Shown here one piece after another: positions 8,207-17,318 of a stretch of 64,000 nt of DNA (within the stretch, counting starts at the first letter, position 1; each line of letters begins with the position of its first letter). A program made the position numbers and the translations under genes. The DNA is from Leuconostoc miyukkimchii (GTDB lineage Bacteria; Bacillota; Bacilli; Lactobacillales; Lactobacillaceae), in the NCBI RefSeq assembly GCF_019656055.1, contig NZ_BPKY01000007.1:62001-126000 (forward strand). Direction: 5' to 3'. Below the pieces are notes generated by a model, which saw only the letters and a list, made by a program, of their open reading frames with translations, was not told the DNA's origin and did not search any database.

Positions 8207-9640
8207 TTACTTTAATTTCTTTTCTATCCAGTTACTTAACCAAGTTAACAAAGTAATAATAACTAGATAAATGATCGCTATTATTGCCCAAACACGAAAT
8301 CCTTGCGAGTTACGTGCCACAATTAATGTACCTGTTTGCGTTAATTCTAATAAACCAATAGCAGACAGTATTGAAGTGTCTTTTAATGTAATAATAAATT
8401 GATTGATAAAGCTTGGCACCATAATGCGTAGCCCTTGTGGCATAATAACTTTACGCATAGCGGTATTATAAGGTAACCCTAGCGAACGTGCTGCTTCCAT
8501 CTGCCCACGATCAACAGCCTCAAATCCGCCGCGTACAAAGGCGGCAGTATAAGCACCTTCGTTTAAGATTAAAGTAATAATTCCTGCTGTAAATGCTGGA
8601 ATTTTAACACCTGTTACACCTGGTAAACCAATATAAATAAAGAATGCCAAGACCATTAATGGTAAACCACGGAAAACGTAAATGATTGTTGTAGAAACAG
8701 CTCGCAGCCACTTGTACTCGCTCACACCTAATACACCAAGCAAAATACCCCAAATAGAAGCTAAAAGAATTGCGATAAACGTCAGTTCGATTGTTTGCCA
8801 CAGTCCCTTTAACAACGCACTTTGATTAGAACGAAGGATACCCAAAATGGATCCATTATCTTTTTTGCTGCCAGAAAAAGTTGATTGTGTCGCACCCAAA
8901 TACTTAGTTACAATTTTATTGTAGGTACCATCTTTTTTGATTGCAGCAAATCCACGATTAAATGACTGTAATAGTGCTTTATTTTTACCTTTTTCAACAG
9001 CAAATCCATACCATCCCGCATTACCAGGATTTGCAGCATTCATTACTTTCAATGCCATACCATTTTTAATGGCATATTGAATCACTGGCATATCCTCAAA
9101 AGTTGCGACTGAATTACCCACAACGACATCATTATACATCGTATCGGTGTCATTAAAATATTTCACTTTAAAACCATACTTAGATTGTAGTGATTTACCA
9201 TATTCTGAAGCAGCTGTTCCTGTCTTTAAGGCAACTGTTTGACCTTTGAGTTCTTTTAAAGATTTGATTTTACTATCTTTTTTAACAATCCAAGCAACGC
9301 CTGTTTTGTAATATGGTGTGGAAAAATCGTACACTTCCTTGCGTTCCGGAGTGATAGACATACCAGCAATAATGCCATCAGCTTGGCCATTTGAAACCAG
9401 CTGTGCTGCCGAGTTAAAGCTCATTGGCTTCATAGTGTAGGTAAAACCTTCACGCTTTGCAATAGCTTTCATTGTTTCTTGTTCTATACCAACATAATTA
9501 CTATGCTTATCTTGAAAAGTAAATGGTGCATAAGTTGCATCGGTTGTAATTGTATAATTTGGCTCTGCTGCATTTACTGTTGATATAAAAGTAAAAAACA
9601 AAGTAATTGATGCCAAACCTAGTAAATATTTTTTAAACAT
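8207..9640 (-). CDS. Glutamine-type ABC transporter: binding protein fused to permease (copy 2)
   Basis: About 477 residues. Residues 1-25 are a signal sequence ending near VNA; about 27-250 are an extracellular polar amino-acid binding domain; about 270-477 are a membrane permease domain with the EAA loop ([20 protein letters not shown]). Such GlnH-GlnP fusions import glutamine or glutamate. The ATG at 9640 is chosen for its signal peptide, with GGGAG about 12 nt upstream; an in-frame ATG at 9661 overlaps that SD. It is a close paralogue of the fusion at 10498 and has no ATPase gene of its own. Confidence 0.85.
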   Translation of the reverse strand: MFKKYLLGLASITLFFTFISTVNAAEPNYTITTDATYAPFTFQDKHSNYVGIEQETMKAIAKREGFTYTMKPMSFNSAAQLVSNGQADGIIAGMSITPERKEVYDFSTPYYKTGVAWIVKKDSKIKSLKELKGQTVALKTGTAASEYGKSLQSKYGFKVKYFNDTDTMYNDVVVGNSVATFEDMPVIQYAIKNGMALKVMNAANPGNAGWYGFAVEKGKNKALLQSFNRGFAAIKKDGTYNKIVTKYLGATQSTFSGSKKDNGSILGILRSNQSALLKGLWQTIELTFIAILLASIWGILLGVLGVSEYKWLRAVSTTIIYVFRGLPLMVLAFFIYIGLPGVTGVKIPAFTAGIITLILNEGAYTAAFVRGGFEAVDRGQMEAARSLGLPYNTAMRKVIMPQGLRIMVPSFINQFIITLKDTSILSAIGLLELTQTGTLIVARNSQGFRVWAIIAIIYLVIITLLTWLSNWIEKKLK

Positions 9641-9664
9641 TTTTATGAAATTCTCCCACATTCC

Positions 9665-9702
9665 ATAAAAAAGTCGACCAATATATGTGGTCGGCTCTTT
9701 TA
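9665..9702 (-). terminator. Terminator between ATPase gene and second transporter fusion
   Basis: On the minus strand AGCCGACCA and TGGTCGACT flank a 7-nt loop and are followed by a T run. The hairpin ends about 10 nt before the SD of the second fusion gene, so it may act as a partial terminator that sets how much of the second gene is transcribed. Confidence 0.75.
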
Positions 9703-9748
9703 ACTGATTTAATACATATTGATTTAACTATGACATGAAAAAGCAATA

Positions 9749-10501
9749 TTATGCATGCATCACTTTACTTAAAAATTCTTGCAATCGTTCATTTTTTGGT
9801 TGATTAAAGACTTGCTCAGGCGAACCGGATTCTTGAATTTTTCCAGATTCAAAGAATACAACTCGATCTGCAACTTGCTTAGCAAAACCCATTTCATGTG
9901 TAACAATAATCATTGTCATACCTGAATCTGCTAAGTTTTTCATCACTTCCAAAACATCGCCGACCATTTCAGGATCTAAGGCTGATGTTGGTTCATCAAA
10001 CAGCATCACATCTGGTTCCATTGCTAATGCGCGCGCAATAGCAACTCTTTGTTTTTGACCACCCGACAACGAATTAACTGAAACATCTGCTTTATCGACT
10101 AGTCCAACTGTATCCAGAAGTTCTCGTGCTTTCTTCTCCGCTGCAGCCTTATCCATTTTACCAAGTTCAACTGGCGCTAACATGATATTTTCTAGCACTG
10201 TGTAATTATTGAATAAGTTGAAATTCTGAAATACCATGCCGATATTTTCACGTACCTTGTTAATATCTGTCGCCTTTTCAGAAATGTCAAAACCATCAAC
10301 AATAATTGTGCCATTATCTGGTTTCTCTAACTGATTTAACATGCGTAAAAATGTTGATTTGCCCGATCCGGATGGTCCAATCATAACAACCACTTCATTT
10401 TGATTAATATCTAGTGAAATATCTCGAAGTACATGATTTTCACCATATGATTTATTTACTTTGTCAACATGTATTTTTGATTTTGTTTGTGCCTCACTCA
10501 T
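9749..10501 (-). CDS. glnQ: Amino-acid ABC transporter ATPase (GlnQ-like)
   Basis: A 250-residue ABC ATPase with Walker [10 protein letters not shown], signature LSGGQKQR and Walker [13 protein letters not shown], typical of polar amino-acid importers. The ATG at 10501 overlaps the stop of the upstream fusion gene as ATGA and has GAGGAC upstream; a longer start at 10525 would lie inside that gene. It energises the fused permease encoded upstream and possibly also the paralogue downstream. Confidence 0.9.
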   Translation of the reverse strand: MSEAQTKSKIHVDKVNKSYGENHVLRDISLDINQNEVVVMIGPSGSGKSTFLRMLNQLEKPDNGTIIVDGFDISEKATDINKVRENIGMVFQNFNLFNNYTVLENIMLAPVELGKMDKAAAEKKARELLDTVGLVDKADVSVNSLSGGQKQRVAIARALAMEPDVMLFDEPTSALDPEMVGDVLEVMKNLADSGMTMIIVTHEMGFAKQVADRVVFFESGKIQESGSPEQVFNQPKNERLQEFLSKVMHA

Positions 10502-11946
10502 GCACGTGTCCTCTTTTCTACCCAATTACTTAACCATGTAAGCAATGTAATCACAATTAAGTATATCACAGCTACAATTGCCCAGACACGGAAACCTTGT
10601 GAATTACGTGACACGATTAATGATCCTGTTTGTGTCAACTCCAAAATACCAATTGCTGACAAAATCGACGTATCCTTCAACGTGATAATAAACTGATTAA
10701 TAAAACTTGGTACCATAATCTTCAAACCTTGGGGTACGATCACTTTACGCATTGATTTGCCGTATGTTAATCCTAGTGATCTTGCTGCTTCCATTTGACC
10801 GCGATCTACTGCATCAAATCCACCTCGCACAAAGGCACCAGTATAGGCCCCTTCATTCAAAACCAAGGTGATCAATCCTGCTGTAAAAGCTGGAATTTTC
10901 ATACCAATGACACCAGGTAATCCAATATATATGAAAAAGGCTAGTACCATCAAAGGTAATCCACGGAACGTATAAATGATGGTTGTTGATAGACCACGTA
11001 TGCCAGCATTTTGGCTAACACCCATTATACCAAGTAAAATTCCCCATATAGAGGCCAAAACTATTGCTGATACAGTCAAAATTATTGTCTGCCACAAACC
11101 ATTCAAGAACGCACCATTGTTGGCTTTTAGTATCCCAACAACAGAGTTATTATCTTTCTTATTTCCGGTAAATGTTGCTGCACTGGCACCTAAATACTTG
11201 GCAACGATTTTATCATAAGTACCATCCTCTTTAATAGATGCAAAACCCTTATTAAAATCAGCTAACAATTTAGCATTTTTACCTTTTTGAACACCAAATC
11301 CATACCATCCTGCCTGAATTGGTGATTTCGGATTCATCACTTTTAACTGTGTGCCATTTTTAACAGCATATTGAATAACGGGTAAATCACCAAATGTAGC
11401 CTGTGCATTATCATTAATAACGTCGTTATACAAAGTATCTGAATCATTAAAATAAGTTACCTTAAAACCATATTTTTTTTGAATTGATAAGGCATAATCT
11501 ACACCAGACGTACCCGTTTTTAGGGCGACTGTTTTACCTTTTAAATCTTTTAATGATTTAATATTTGAGTCTTTTTTAACCGCCCAACCAATACCTGATC
11601 TGTAATATGGTGTACCAAAATCAAATACCGCTTTACGTTCATCTGTTATTGACATTCCGGCAATCACACCATCTGCCTGACCAGAAGACACTGATTGTGT
11701 AGCGGCATTAAAACTCATTGGTTTTAATGTATAGGTAAAGTTTTGTCGTTTAGCAATGGTTTTCAGAATTTCTTGATCAATACCTGTGTACTGATTATTT
11801 TTATCTTGAAAATCAAATGGTGGATAAGTGGCATCTGTTGTAATAATGTAATTTGGCTTAGTAGCTGCGTGTACATTATTAGTTACGCCAATCAACGTTA
11901 GTGTCGCTATAATAGCGATAAGTAAAATTTTTCCTGTTTTTTTCAT
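10498..11946 (-). CDS. Glutamine-type ABC transporter: binding protein fused to permease (copy 1)
   Basis: A 482-residue fusion with the layout of its paralogue: a signal peptide of about 27 residues ending VHA, a binding domain to about residue 255, then a permease domain with EAA loop [20 protein letters not shown]. It is first in an operon with the ATPase (ATGA overlap). GAAGGTATT precedes the ATG. The binding domains of the two copies differ moderately, so substrate preference may differ (inference). Confidence 0.88.
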   Translation of the reverse strand: MKKTGKILLIAIIATLTLIGVTNNVHAATKPNYIITTDATYPPFDFQDKNNQYTGIDQEILKTIAKRQNFTYTLKPMSFNAATQSVSSGQADGVIAGMSITDERKAVFDFGTPYYRSGIGWAVKKDSNIKSLKDLKGKTVALKTGTSGVDYALSIQKKYGFKVTYFNDSDTLYNDVINDNAQATFGDLPVIQYAVKNGTQLKVMNPKSPIQAGWYGFGVQKGKNAKLLADFNKGFASIKEDGTYDKIVAKYLGASAATFTGNKKDNNSVVGILKANNGAFLNGLWQTIILTVSAIVLASIWGILLGIMGVSQNAGIRGLSTTIIYTFRGLPLMVLAFFIYIGLPGVIGMKIPAFTAGLITLVLNEGAYTGAFVRGGFDAVDRGQMEAARSLGLTYGKSMRKVIVPQGLKIMVPSFINQFIITLKDTSILSAIGILELTQTGSLIVSRNSQGFRVWAIVAVIYLIVITLLTWLSNWVEKRTRA

Positions 11947-12080
11947 AATACCTTCAATTTTATCAGAAAACGTGTCTATGCGTTAAATTTCATGACAGCT
12001 TTTATAACATAGTTATCATATAAATGATAAATTAAAACGTTCATATTCATATCAATCATATAAAAAATTCTCAAAATACA

Positions 12081-12126
12081 AAAACACTCCAAAGTTAATT
12101 CATCTTAAAAAAGATACTTTGAAGTG
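12081..12126 (-). terminator. Terminator of the bmpA-like gene
   Basis: Minus-strand CACTTCAAAGT and ACTTTGGAGTG arms (one G-T pair) with an inner AT-rich loop, followed by TTTTT, directly after the BmpA-family gene. Confidence 0.75.
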
Positions 12127-12147
12127 CCCATTTTTATTTTTAATATA

Positions 12148-13212
12148 TTAAGGATGCACTGGAATTTTAATATCGCCTGCAATAATTTTCTTTTGTGCAG
12201 CTTGTACTGCTGACCACACTGCTGGTGATGCAGAGTCTTTAGCTAAATCTACACCCTTTTCTTTTAAGCCATAAGTAATTGTTTTACCACCTGGGAATTT
12301 ATCCTTGCTGCCGTTTGTTGATAATGCTTCAACAGCATGATCAACACGTTTCACGGCAGAAACCAAGGTGAAGTTTGATTTTTCATTATTCTTGGCTGTA
12401 TATTCACCATCTTGCTTCTGGTCCATATCAACACCAATTACCCATACTTTTTTATCTGAATCCACTGTTAACTTCTGGTTATTAGCTTTTGCTTCAGCAA
12501 ACACACCTGTACCTGTACCACCAGCAGCTTGGAATATAACGTCTGCGCCACCGGCTACCATTGAGGCAGCAATTGTCTTACCCTTAGCCGCATCAGTAAA
12601 TGAGTCAGCATATTGTGTCAAAATTTTAATATCAGGATTTGTTGCCTTAACACCGGCTTTGAAACCTGCTTCAAACGTGTCAATAATATCGCCATGAATA
12701 CCACCAATGAAGCCAACAGTTTGTGATTTTGTTTGTTTAGCTGCTGCAACACCGGCTAAATAAGAAGATTGTTCCGACTTAAACATAAGCGACGCAACAT
12801 TTTTATCTGGTACTACAGCATCAATAATTGCAAAATGTGTATCTGGATTTGCCTTAGCAACTGTGTTCATAGCTGGTGCGGCAGCAAATCCCACACCATA
12901 AACTAATTTATAACCACCTTTAACAGCTGTTTGTAAGTTAGTTTTTATATCAGATGCATCAGAACTTTGAAAATAATTGAATCCTTTTGTACCTTGTTTT
13001 AAGTTGTTATCCTTACCATACGCTTTTAACCCTGCCCATGCAGATTGATTGAACGAACGGTCATCAACGCCACCACCATCAGTTACCAAAGCGACCGTGT
13101 AGTTATCTTTATCAGACGATTGAGAACCACCACCTCGCGTAGCCGCGTAAATACCACCACCAATAACTGCTACTGCAATAACACCTATACCGATTTGTAC
13201 CGAACGTTGCAT
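12148..13212 (-). CDS. BmpA/PnrA-family nucleoside-binding protein
   Basis: A 354-residue member of the Bmp family of substrate-binding proteins, which bind purine nucleosides for ABC import. Recognisable are ALVTDGGGVDDRSFNQSAWAG and GVGFAAAPAMNTVAKANPDT. Residues 8-24 are hydrophobic, but there is no lipobox cysteine, so unlike typical BmpA it seems tethered by an uncleaved helix or released, not lipidated. No permease or ATPase gene is adjacent. The only upstream in-frame ATG is cut off by a TAA, so the start is the ATG at 13212, which lacks a nearby SD. Confidence 0.82.
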   Translation of the reverse strand: MQRSVQIGIGVIAVAVIGGGIYAATRGGGSQSSDKDNYTVALVTDGGGVDDRSFNQSAWAGLKAYGKDNNLKQGTKGFNYFQSSDASDIKTNLQTAVKGGYKLVYGVGFAAAPAMNTVAKANPDTHFAIIDAVVPDKNVASLMFKSEQSSYLAGVAAAKQTKSQTVGFIGGIHGDIIDTFEAGFKAGVKATNPDIKILTQYADSFTDAAKGKTIAASMVAGGADVIFQAAGGTGTGVFAEAKANNQKLTVDSDKKVWVIGVDMDQKQDGEYTAKNNEKSNFTLVSAVKRVDHAVEALSTNGSKDKFPGGKTITYGLKEKGVDLAKDSASPAVWSAVQAAQKKIIAGDIKIPVHP

Positions 13213-13260
13213 AATTTGTTTTTTGTGTAGGCGTGCTAAAATTTACCTACACATCTCCTC
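13213..13260 (-). promoter_or_regulatory. bmpA-like gene leader: SD, perfect hairpin, then start
   Basis: Minus strand: GAGGAG (13255-13260) is followed at once by ATG TGT AGG TAA, a three-codon ORF. TGTGTAGG (13246-13253) and CCTACACA (13224-13231) form a perfect 8-bp stem with a 14-nt loop, then 11 A/T-rich bases precede the ATG at 13212. The linear SD-to-start gap is 42 nt; with the stem folded it is about 12 nt. Confidence 0.55.
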
Positions 13261-13414
13261 TCATATTTATATCTTTATTATCCGTTATTTACTAACTAAA
13301 ACCATGATAAAATGATTAAATTTCGTAAAAAAACACGAATATTCCCTTTATTTTTTATTTTATGTTCGTTTTTTAAAACTTTTAATTAAATATGATTCGG
13401 ATTTTGGTAGAATA

Positions 13415-14401
13415 ATGTATATGACACACTTCATAACACATACAATTGAACCTTGGATGCCACCAGGTGCTTTGAAAGCAAAATCTGATTACGCAACAAT
13501 TGCTCATCATGATGGTTGGCACGAATTATCTTTGTACCGTTATAACGATGCCCGTTTCAGCGAGGACACTTTGGTTAAAAATATTGGTGACTGGTTAGAA
13601 TCCTTGCATACTGGAGATTTCGTTCTTCACCAATTTCCAACATACATGAGTGCTAACTTCGAATCCCAATTTGCCTCAGCTTTAAAACAACGCCATATAC
13701 GCCGTGCCGTTTTAATTCATGATATTGAACCTTTACGATTACTCAAAGAAAATGCCTGGGAATTTGAAGTTTTAGCTCAATATGATATCGTAATTGTACA
13801 CTCAAAGGCCATGCAGGAACGTCTACAGCAGGCTGGTGTCAAGTCAGCTTTTATTATACAGCCTTTGTTTGATTATCTTAGCCCAGATCAACCACCAGCT
13901 AAGTTCAGTCATAATATTAATTTTGCAGGTACTTTTCAAAAATCACCATGGTTGCAAGATTATGTTGGTACAACGCTGACACTTTTTGGATCAAAACCCA
14001 AAAAGTGGCGTGATTTTAATTTTCCCAAAGATATTCACTATCAAGGTAACTTTGACCCAGAAACTATTGTCACTCATCTCAATGATGGTTTTGGTCTAAT
14101 ATGGGATAGCGATTTTGATGACAAAACGTATCAAACATACACCATTTATAACACGCCCCATAAAGCTAGTCTCTATCTACGCGCTGGGCTACCACTGATT
14201 TCTTGGACCAACAGCGCTATTGGTCAATTCATTGTCAAACATCAAATTGGCTTCACCATCACTAATCTAACTGAACTTAATATCAGATTAAACCAAATCG
14301 ATCGTGCACAGTATCAAGTTTGGCAAAACAATATGGAAAAAATTGCTAAAGATGTTGGTGAAGGGAATTATACACGTAACACTTTACATCAACTACTTTA
14401 A
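13415..14401 (+). CDS. Gtf3-like glycosyltransferase
   Basis: A 328-residue cytoplasmic sugar transferase resembling the Gtf3/nucleotide-sugar synthetase-like family that extends glycans on serine-rich repeat adhesins and wall polymers. The C-terminal motif PHKASLYLRAGLPLISW is characteristic of this group, and VLIHDIEPL with VHSKAMQERL mark the N-terminal Rossmann-like domain. No adhesin or other glycosylation gene is nearby, so the acceptor is unknown. No SD is visible; TAGAAT (13408-13413) lies just upstream, so the mRNA may be nearly leaderless and start at ATG 13415 or 13421. Confidence 0.7.
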   Translation: MYMTHFITHTIEPWMPPGALKAKSDYATIAHHDGWHELSLYRYNDARFSEDTLVKNIGDWLESLHTGDFVLHQFPTYMSANFESQFASALKQRHIRRAVLIHDIEPLRLLKENAWEFEVLAQYDIVIVHSKAMQERLQQAGVKSAFIIQPLFDYLSPDQPPAKFSHNINFAGTFQKSPWLQDYVGTTLTLFGSKPKKWRDFNFPKDIHYQGNFDPETIVTHLNDGFGLIWDSDFDDKTYQTYTIYNTPHKASLYLRAGLPLISWTNSAIGQFIVKHQIGFTITNLTELNIRLNQIDRAQYQVWQNNMEKIAKDVGEGNYTRNTLHQLL

Positions 14402-14411
14402 AAACAGAAAA

Positions 14412-14443
14412 GCACAGTGCTTAATTAAGCACTGTGCCTTTTT
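14412..14443. terminator. Bidirectional terminator between gtf3-like gene and tRNA-Cys
   Basis: GCACAGTGCTTAA and its exact complement form a perfect 13-bp palindrome (14412-14437) with T runs on both sides. Confidence 0.9.
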
Positions 14444-14446
14444 CAA

Positions 14447-14517
14447 AGGTAATAACCGGAGTCGAACCGGCGATGACGGTTTTGCAGACCGTTGCCTTAC
14501 CACTTGGCCATATTACC
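14447..14517 (-). tRNA. tRNA-Cys (GCA)
   Basis: A 71-nt cloverleaf on the minus strand: acceptor GGTAATA/TATTACC, D-loop GGCCAAGTGGTAAGGC, anticodon loop CTGCAAA with GCA, and T-arm CCGGTTCGACTCCGG. The discriminator base is U, as expected for tRNA-Cys. The 3' CCA is not encoded. Confidence 0.95.
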
Positions 14518-14657
14518 AAAATTAAAAATATTTTATTTACAGATTCACAAAAATATCAACCATATAAATAACATGCTATTTTTCTGACTACAACAACGTT
14601 TATAATTATATGGTAAAATGATTAAAATTACAAACGTTTTATCAACTTTAATCGGTT

Positions 14658-15038
14658 TTAATTACTTCCCCCATTCATAATCTGTATGTTAGGTGTCACC
14701 GTACCGTCTGCAAGCCAGACAGGTACGCGCCTTTTAGGATCCCACCAACCTTTAGTATTCGGACGATTATCAAACACTAAATCAGTGCCATAGGGCAAAT
14801 CCAGTATATGAACTAAGCTTGGCGCCATCACTACTGCCGTTTCAACAACTAAAGGCATAAAGTTTTGAAAATCAGCATTCCATTGGTCAGTATCATTATC
14901 CGCAAATAATATCCATCCCGTATCTTGCGGCGCCGTTGGTGCTAATTCACGATAAATCCATCGTAAACTGCCCGTACCATCTGTTAAGTGTTTTGAAGCC
15001 AGTACTACAGCTTCTGGCTGATGAAAAACTGAACGCAT
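14658..15038 (-). CDS. DUF2185 (Imm33-like) protein
   Basis: A 126-residue soluble protein. AVVLASKHLTDGTGSLRWIYRE followed by DTGWILFADNDTDQ and a C-terminal PYGTDLVFD match the pattern of DUF2185, also listed as immunity-protein family Imm33. No toxin gene is adjacent, and such proteins also occur as orphan genes, so an immunity role is not shown. The start has no close SD; GGAAAGGAAG lies 73 nt upstream. Confidence 0.6.
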   Translation of the reverse strand: MRSVFHQPEAVVLASKHLTDGTGSLRWIYRELAPTAPQDTGWILFADNDTDQWNADFQNFMPLVVETAVVMAPSLVHILDLPYGTDLVFDNRPNTKGWWDPKRRVPVWLADGTVTPNIQIMNGGSN

Positions 15039-15121
15039 AAAATTTTTAATATACTAATAATCACACACCAATAAAAAAACTATGTTTCACTATTTAGTAA
15101 TTATCAACATACTTCCTTTCC
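15039..15121 (-). promoter_or_regulatory. DUF2185 gene leader: distant SD with competing hairpins
   Basis: Minus-strand GGAAAGGAAG (from 15121) is followed by ATG TTG ATA ATT ACT AAA TAG, a six-codon ORF. TAATTACTAA (15094-15103) pairs with TTAGTATATTA (15047-15057) over 10 bp with one bulge, leaving 8 nt before the ATG. TATGTT/AACATA is an alternative stem next to the SD. Confidence 0.45.
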
Positions 15122-15169
15122 AATTTTTTAACTATATCAAAAATATAACACATGCTGTAATAAATCGCA

Positions 15170-15472
15170 CTATCCTAATTTATTTTCTAATAAAATTTGC
15201 TTCATCTCTGATTCCATATCAGATGACCGACGCCATTCTTCCCAACCATCGTATTCTAATGGTAATAAATCATAATGTGAGTTAATATAATTTTCTAGAG
15301 ATTCTACATGAGATGACCGTGCAATATTTAATTTCAAGATACGCACACCTTTAATATAGCCATGATCTGCTGCATACTCAGCACGTCCATTATGTGTAAT
15401 ATTTCCAAGTTCAAAATAAATCGAGCCGTCATTTCGCGTAATTTCTTCGACAAGATTAAATGTTTCTTTCAT
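15170..15472 (-). CDS. Small protein of unknown function
   Basis: A 100-residue acidic soluble protein that I do not recognise. It begins MKETFNLVEEITRNDGSIYF and contains HNGRAEYAADHGYIKGVR, which looks like a compact alpha-beta fold. GGGGAT lies about 5 nt before the ATG, and it overlaps the end of the upstream yibF-like gene by 17 bp, so it is probably the last gene of that operon. Confidence 0.6.
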   Translation of the reverse strand: MKETFNLVEEITRNDGSIYFELGNITHNGRAEYAADHGYIKGVRILKLNIARSSHVESLENYINSHYDLLPLEYDGWEEWRRSSDMESEMKQILLENKLG

Positions 15473-16238
15473 GCGTTATCCCCATTTTTTGTTGTTTAAT
15501 ATTAGCACGTACGATCAACCAACCGGCAATCCAAATACTGAGTAGAATTCCTAGCATACCAAGTAGCATCGTAACAACTTCAGCCATTAATAATTTCGCG
15601 TTTACAAACATCGCAATCGGATAACGTAAACGAACAAACCAAATCAATAATGGTATATTTGCACCCAACACACCAAAGAAGAGTGTATTAATGGCTGTGC
15701 CTAGTATCTGTCCACCAATGATACGGGTATGTGCATACAAGCTCGTACTAGACATATTTGGTGCGCGATTGACCACTTCACTTAAATCTGCAGAAATTGC
15801 CATTGCCGCCTCTGCAACAGCACCAAGAATTGAAATCACCATAACAATCATTGCAATATGACCAAATGGCAAACCAACCGTCAAAGATAAGCCTTCTAAT
15901 TCTTCTGAATTCTCTGTTGTAAATCCTTGGAACTGCCCAAAGTGTTGTATCACAATTGACAATATCATCAAAATTGCCACAACAATAATGCTAGTCTTAA
16001 ACGCAGTATTTGTCACTTCAATATTATCGGATCCTAAGTAAATAGCAATGGATAAAATAATTAAGCTCATAATAATTGTTACAATATACGGATTAAATTG
16101 CCAATTAATTAATATAATTAAAATGAAAATCGCTAAAAAATTACACAACAGCCCAAAAAATGCCTTGACGCCTTGTCCCTTGCCAACAAAAACCATTAAT
16201 ACAAATAAAATGATTACAAGTATACCAATTGCATTCAT
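15456..16238 (-). CDS. YibE/F-like membrane protein (second of pair)
   Basis: About 260 residues with six or seven membrane helices; the conserved block GAVAEAAMAISADLSEV followed by GGQILGTAINTLFFG is the YibE/F signature. The ATG at 16238 overlaps the stop of the upstream paralogue as ATGA; a longer reading would lie entirely inside that gene. YibE/F proteins are membrane proteins of unknown transport role. Confidence 0.75.
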   Translation of the reverse strand: MNAIGILVIILFVLMVFVGKGQGVKAFFGLLCNFLAIFILIILINWQFNPYIVTIIMSLIILSIAIYLGSDNIEVTNTAFKTSIIVVAILMILSIVIQHFGQFQGFTTENSEELEGLSLTVGLPFGHIAMIVMVISILGAVAEAAMAISADLSEVVNRAPNMSSTSLYAHTRIIGGQILGTAINTLFFGVLGANIPLLIWFVRLRYPIAMFVNAKLLMAEVVTMLLGMLGILLSIWIAGWLIVRANIKQQKMGITHERNI

Positions 16239-17318
16239 AGTCGCGATACCTTTCTTGACATAATCCAACCAACTAGAGCACTCGTAACCGGTATAGCTAG
16301 GACAATACCAATCCCAGAAATAACCGTTTGTAGAATACCTAAATTCATGATTTGATCCATAATATAAGTCCAATTGTTGCCATTGCGTAGCATTAGAAAT
16401 ACCATAGGCATTGTTTCAGCAATAAATATCATAAATAAGACGTTAATTAAGGTGCCCATAATGTCTCGACCCACCGACATACCAGCATGCCAGTAATCGC
16501 TAAACTGACGTGTCGCATTTTCACGACGCATACCAAATTGCATGGCAACGATATCAGCTGCTTCATCCATTACAGCACCTAAAACACCAATAATTGTTTG
16601 TGCCATAAATAATGTCACTGGTAGCTGTGTAACATAAGACATTGTTTCAAAATGTACACCAGCATCGTTAGTTAAACGTAAGACTAATACTAATATGCCA
16701 ATTGTTATTGCTGTGGTAATTAACGTTGTTAACAACGTGATGCCCATTTGTAATGTTTTTCCTAATACTAGTAATAGACTACCTGTCGCTAATAAGATTG
16801 CTAACACGCTAAACAAAAGGAAGACATTGACATTTTTACTCTGCACATTAATCACTAACGTTAAGCCAAATAGTATGACATTAAGAACCAAACTGAATAA
16901 TAGCCAACTTGTAGCACGCCATTTACTATAAACTAACAAGAGTCCAATCAGCAAAGTAGCCAATCCACCAACCGTTGCATCACGTTTCAACGATAAAATA
17001 TGCATATTAGTACCAATTTTTTCTAATAATAATTGGTCCCCTACACGATACTTACTTGTCATGATTTGTGACTGAGCGTAATTATTTGTCAATTTTATTG
17101 ATTGATTACGGTTTAATAATTTAATTGTCAAATGTTGCGTCATAATAATGTCTGAATTATTATGTTCATCCGTTATTTTTTGCACACGTTTACTACTAAC
17201 CTGTGTTACTTGCCCTACTGGATTTGTGTAGAGAAACGCATCATGGCGTAAAAAAATCCATGCAAACAAAACTGCTAAAAATACGACGATATATTTTTTT
17301 GTTTGTTTAATAAACGTC
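16235..17318 (-). CDS. YibE/F-like membrane protein (first of pair)
   Basis: About 361 residues: one N-terminal helix, an extracellular beta-rich segment of about 80 residues, then seven or so helices with GAVMDEAADIVAMQFG and GRDIMGTLINVLFM. Its start is a TTG at 17318-17320 overlapping the dnaI stop as TTGA, with only a weak SD, suggesting translational coupling to dnaI. The end coordinate is given at the overlap; the TTG itself reaches 17320. Confidence 0.75.
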
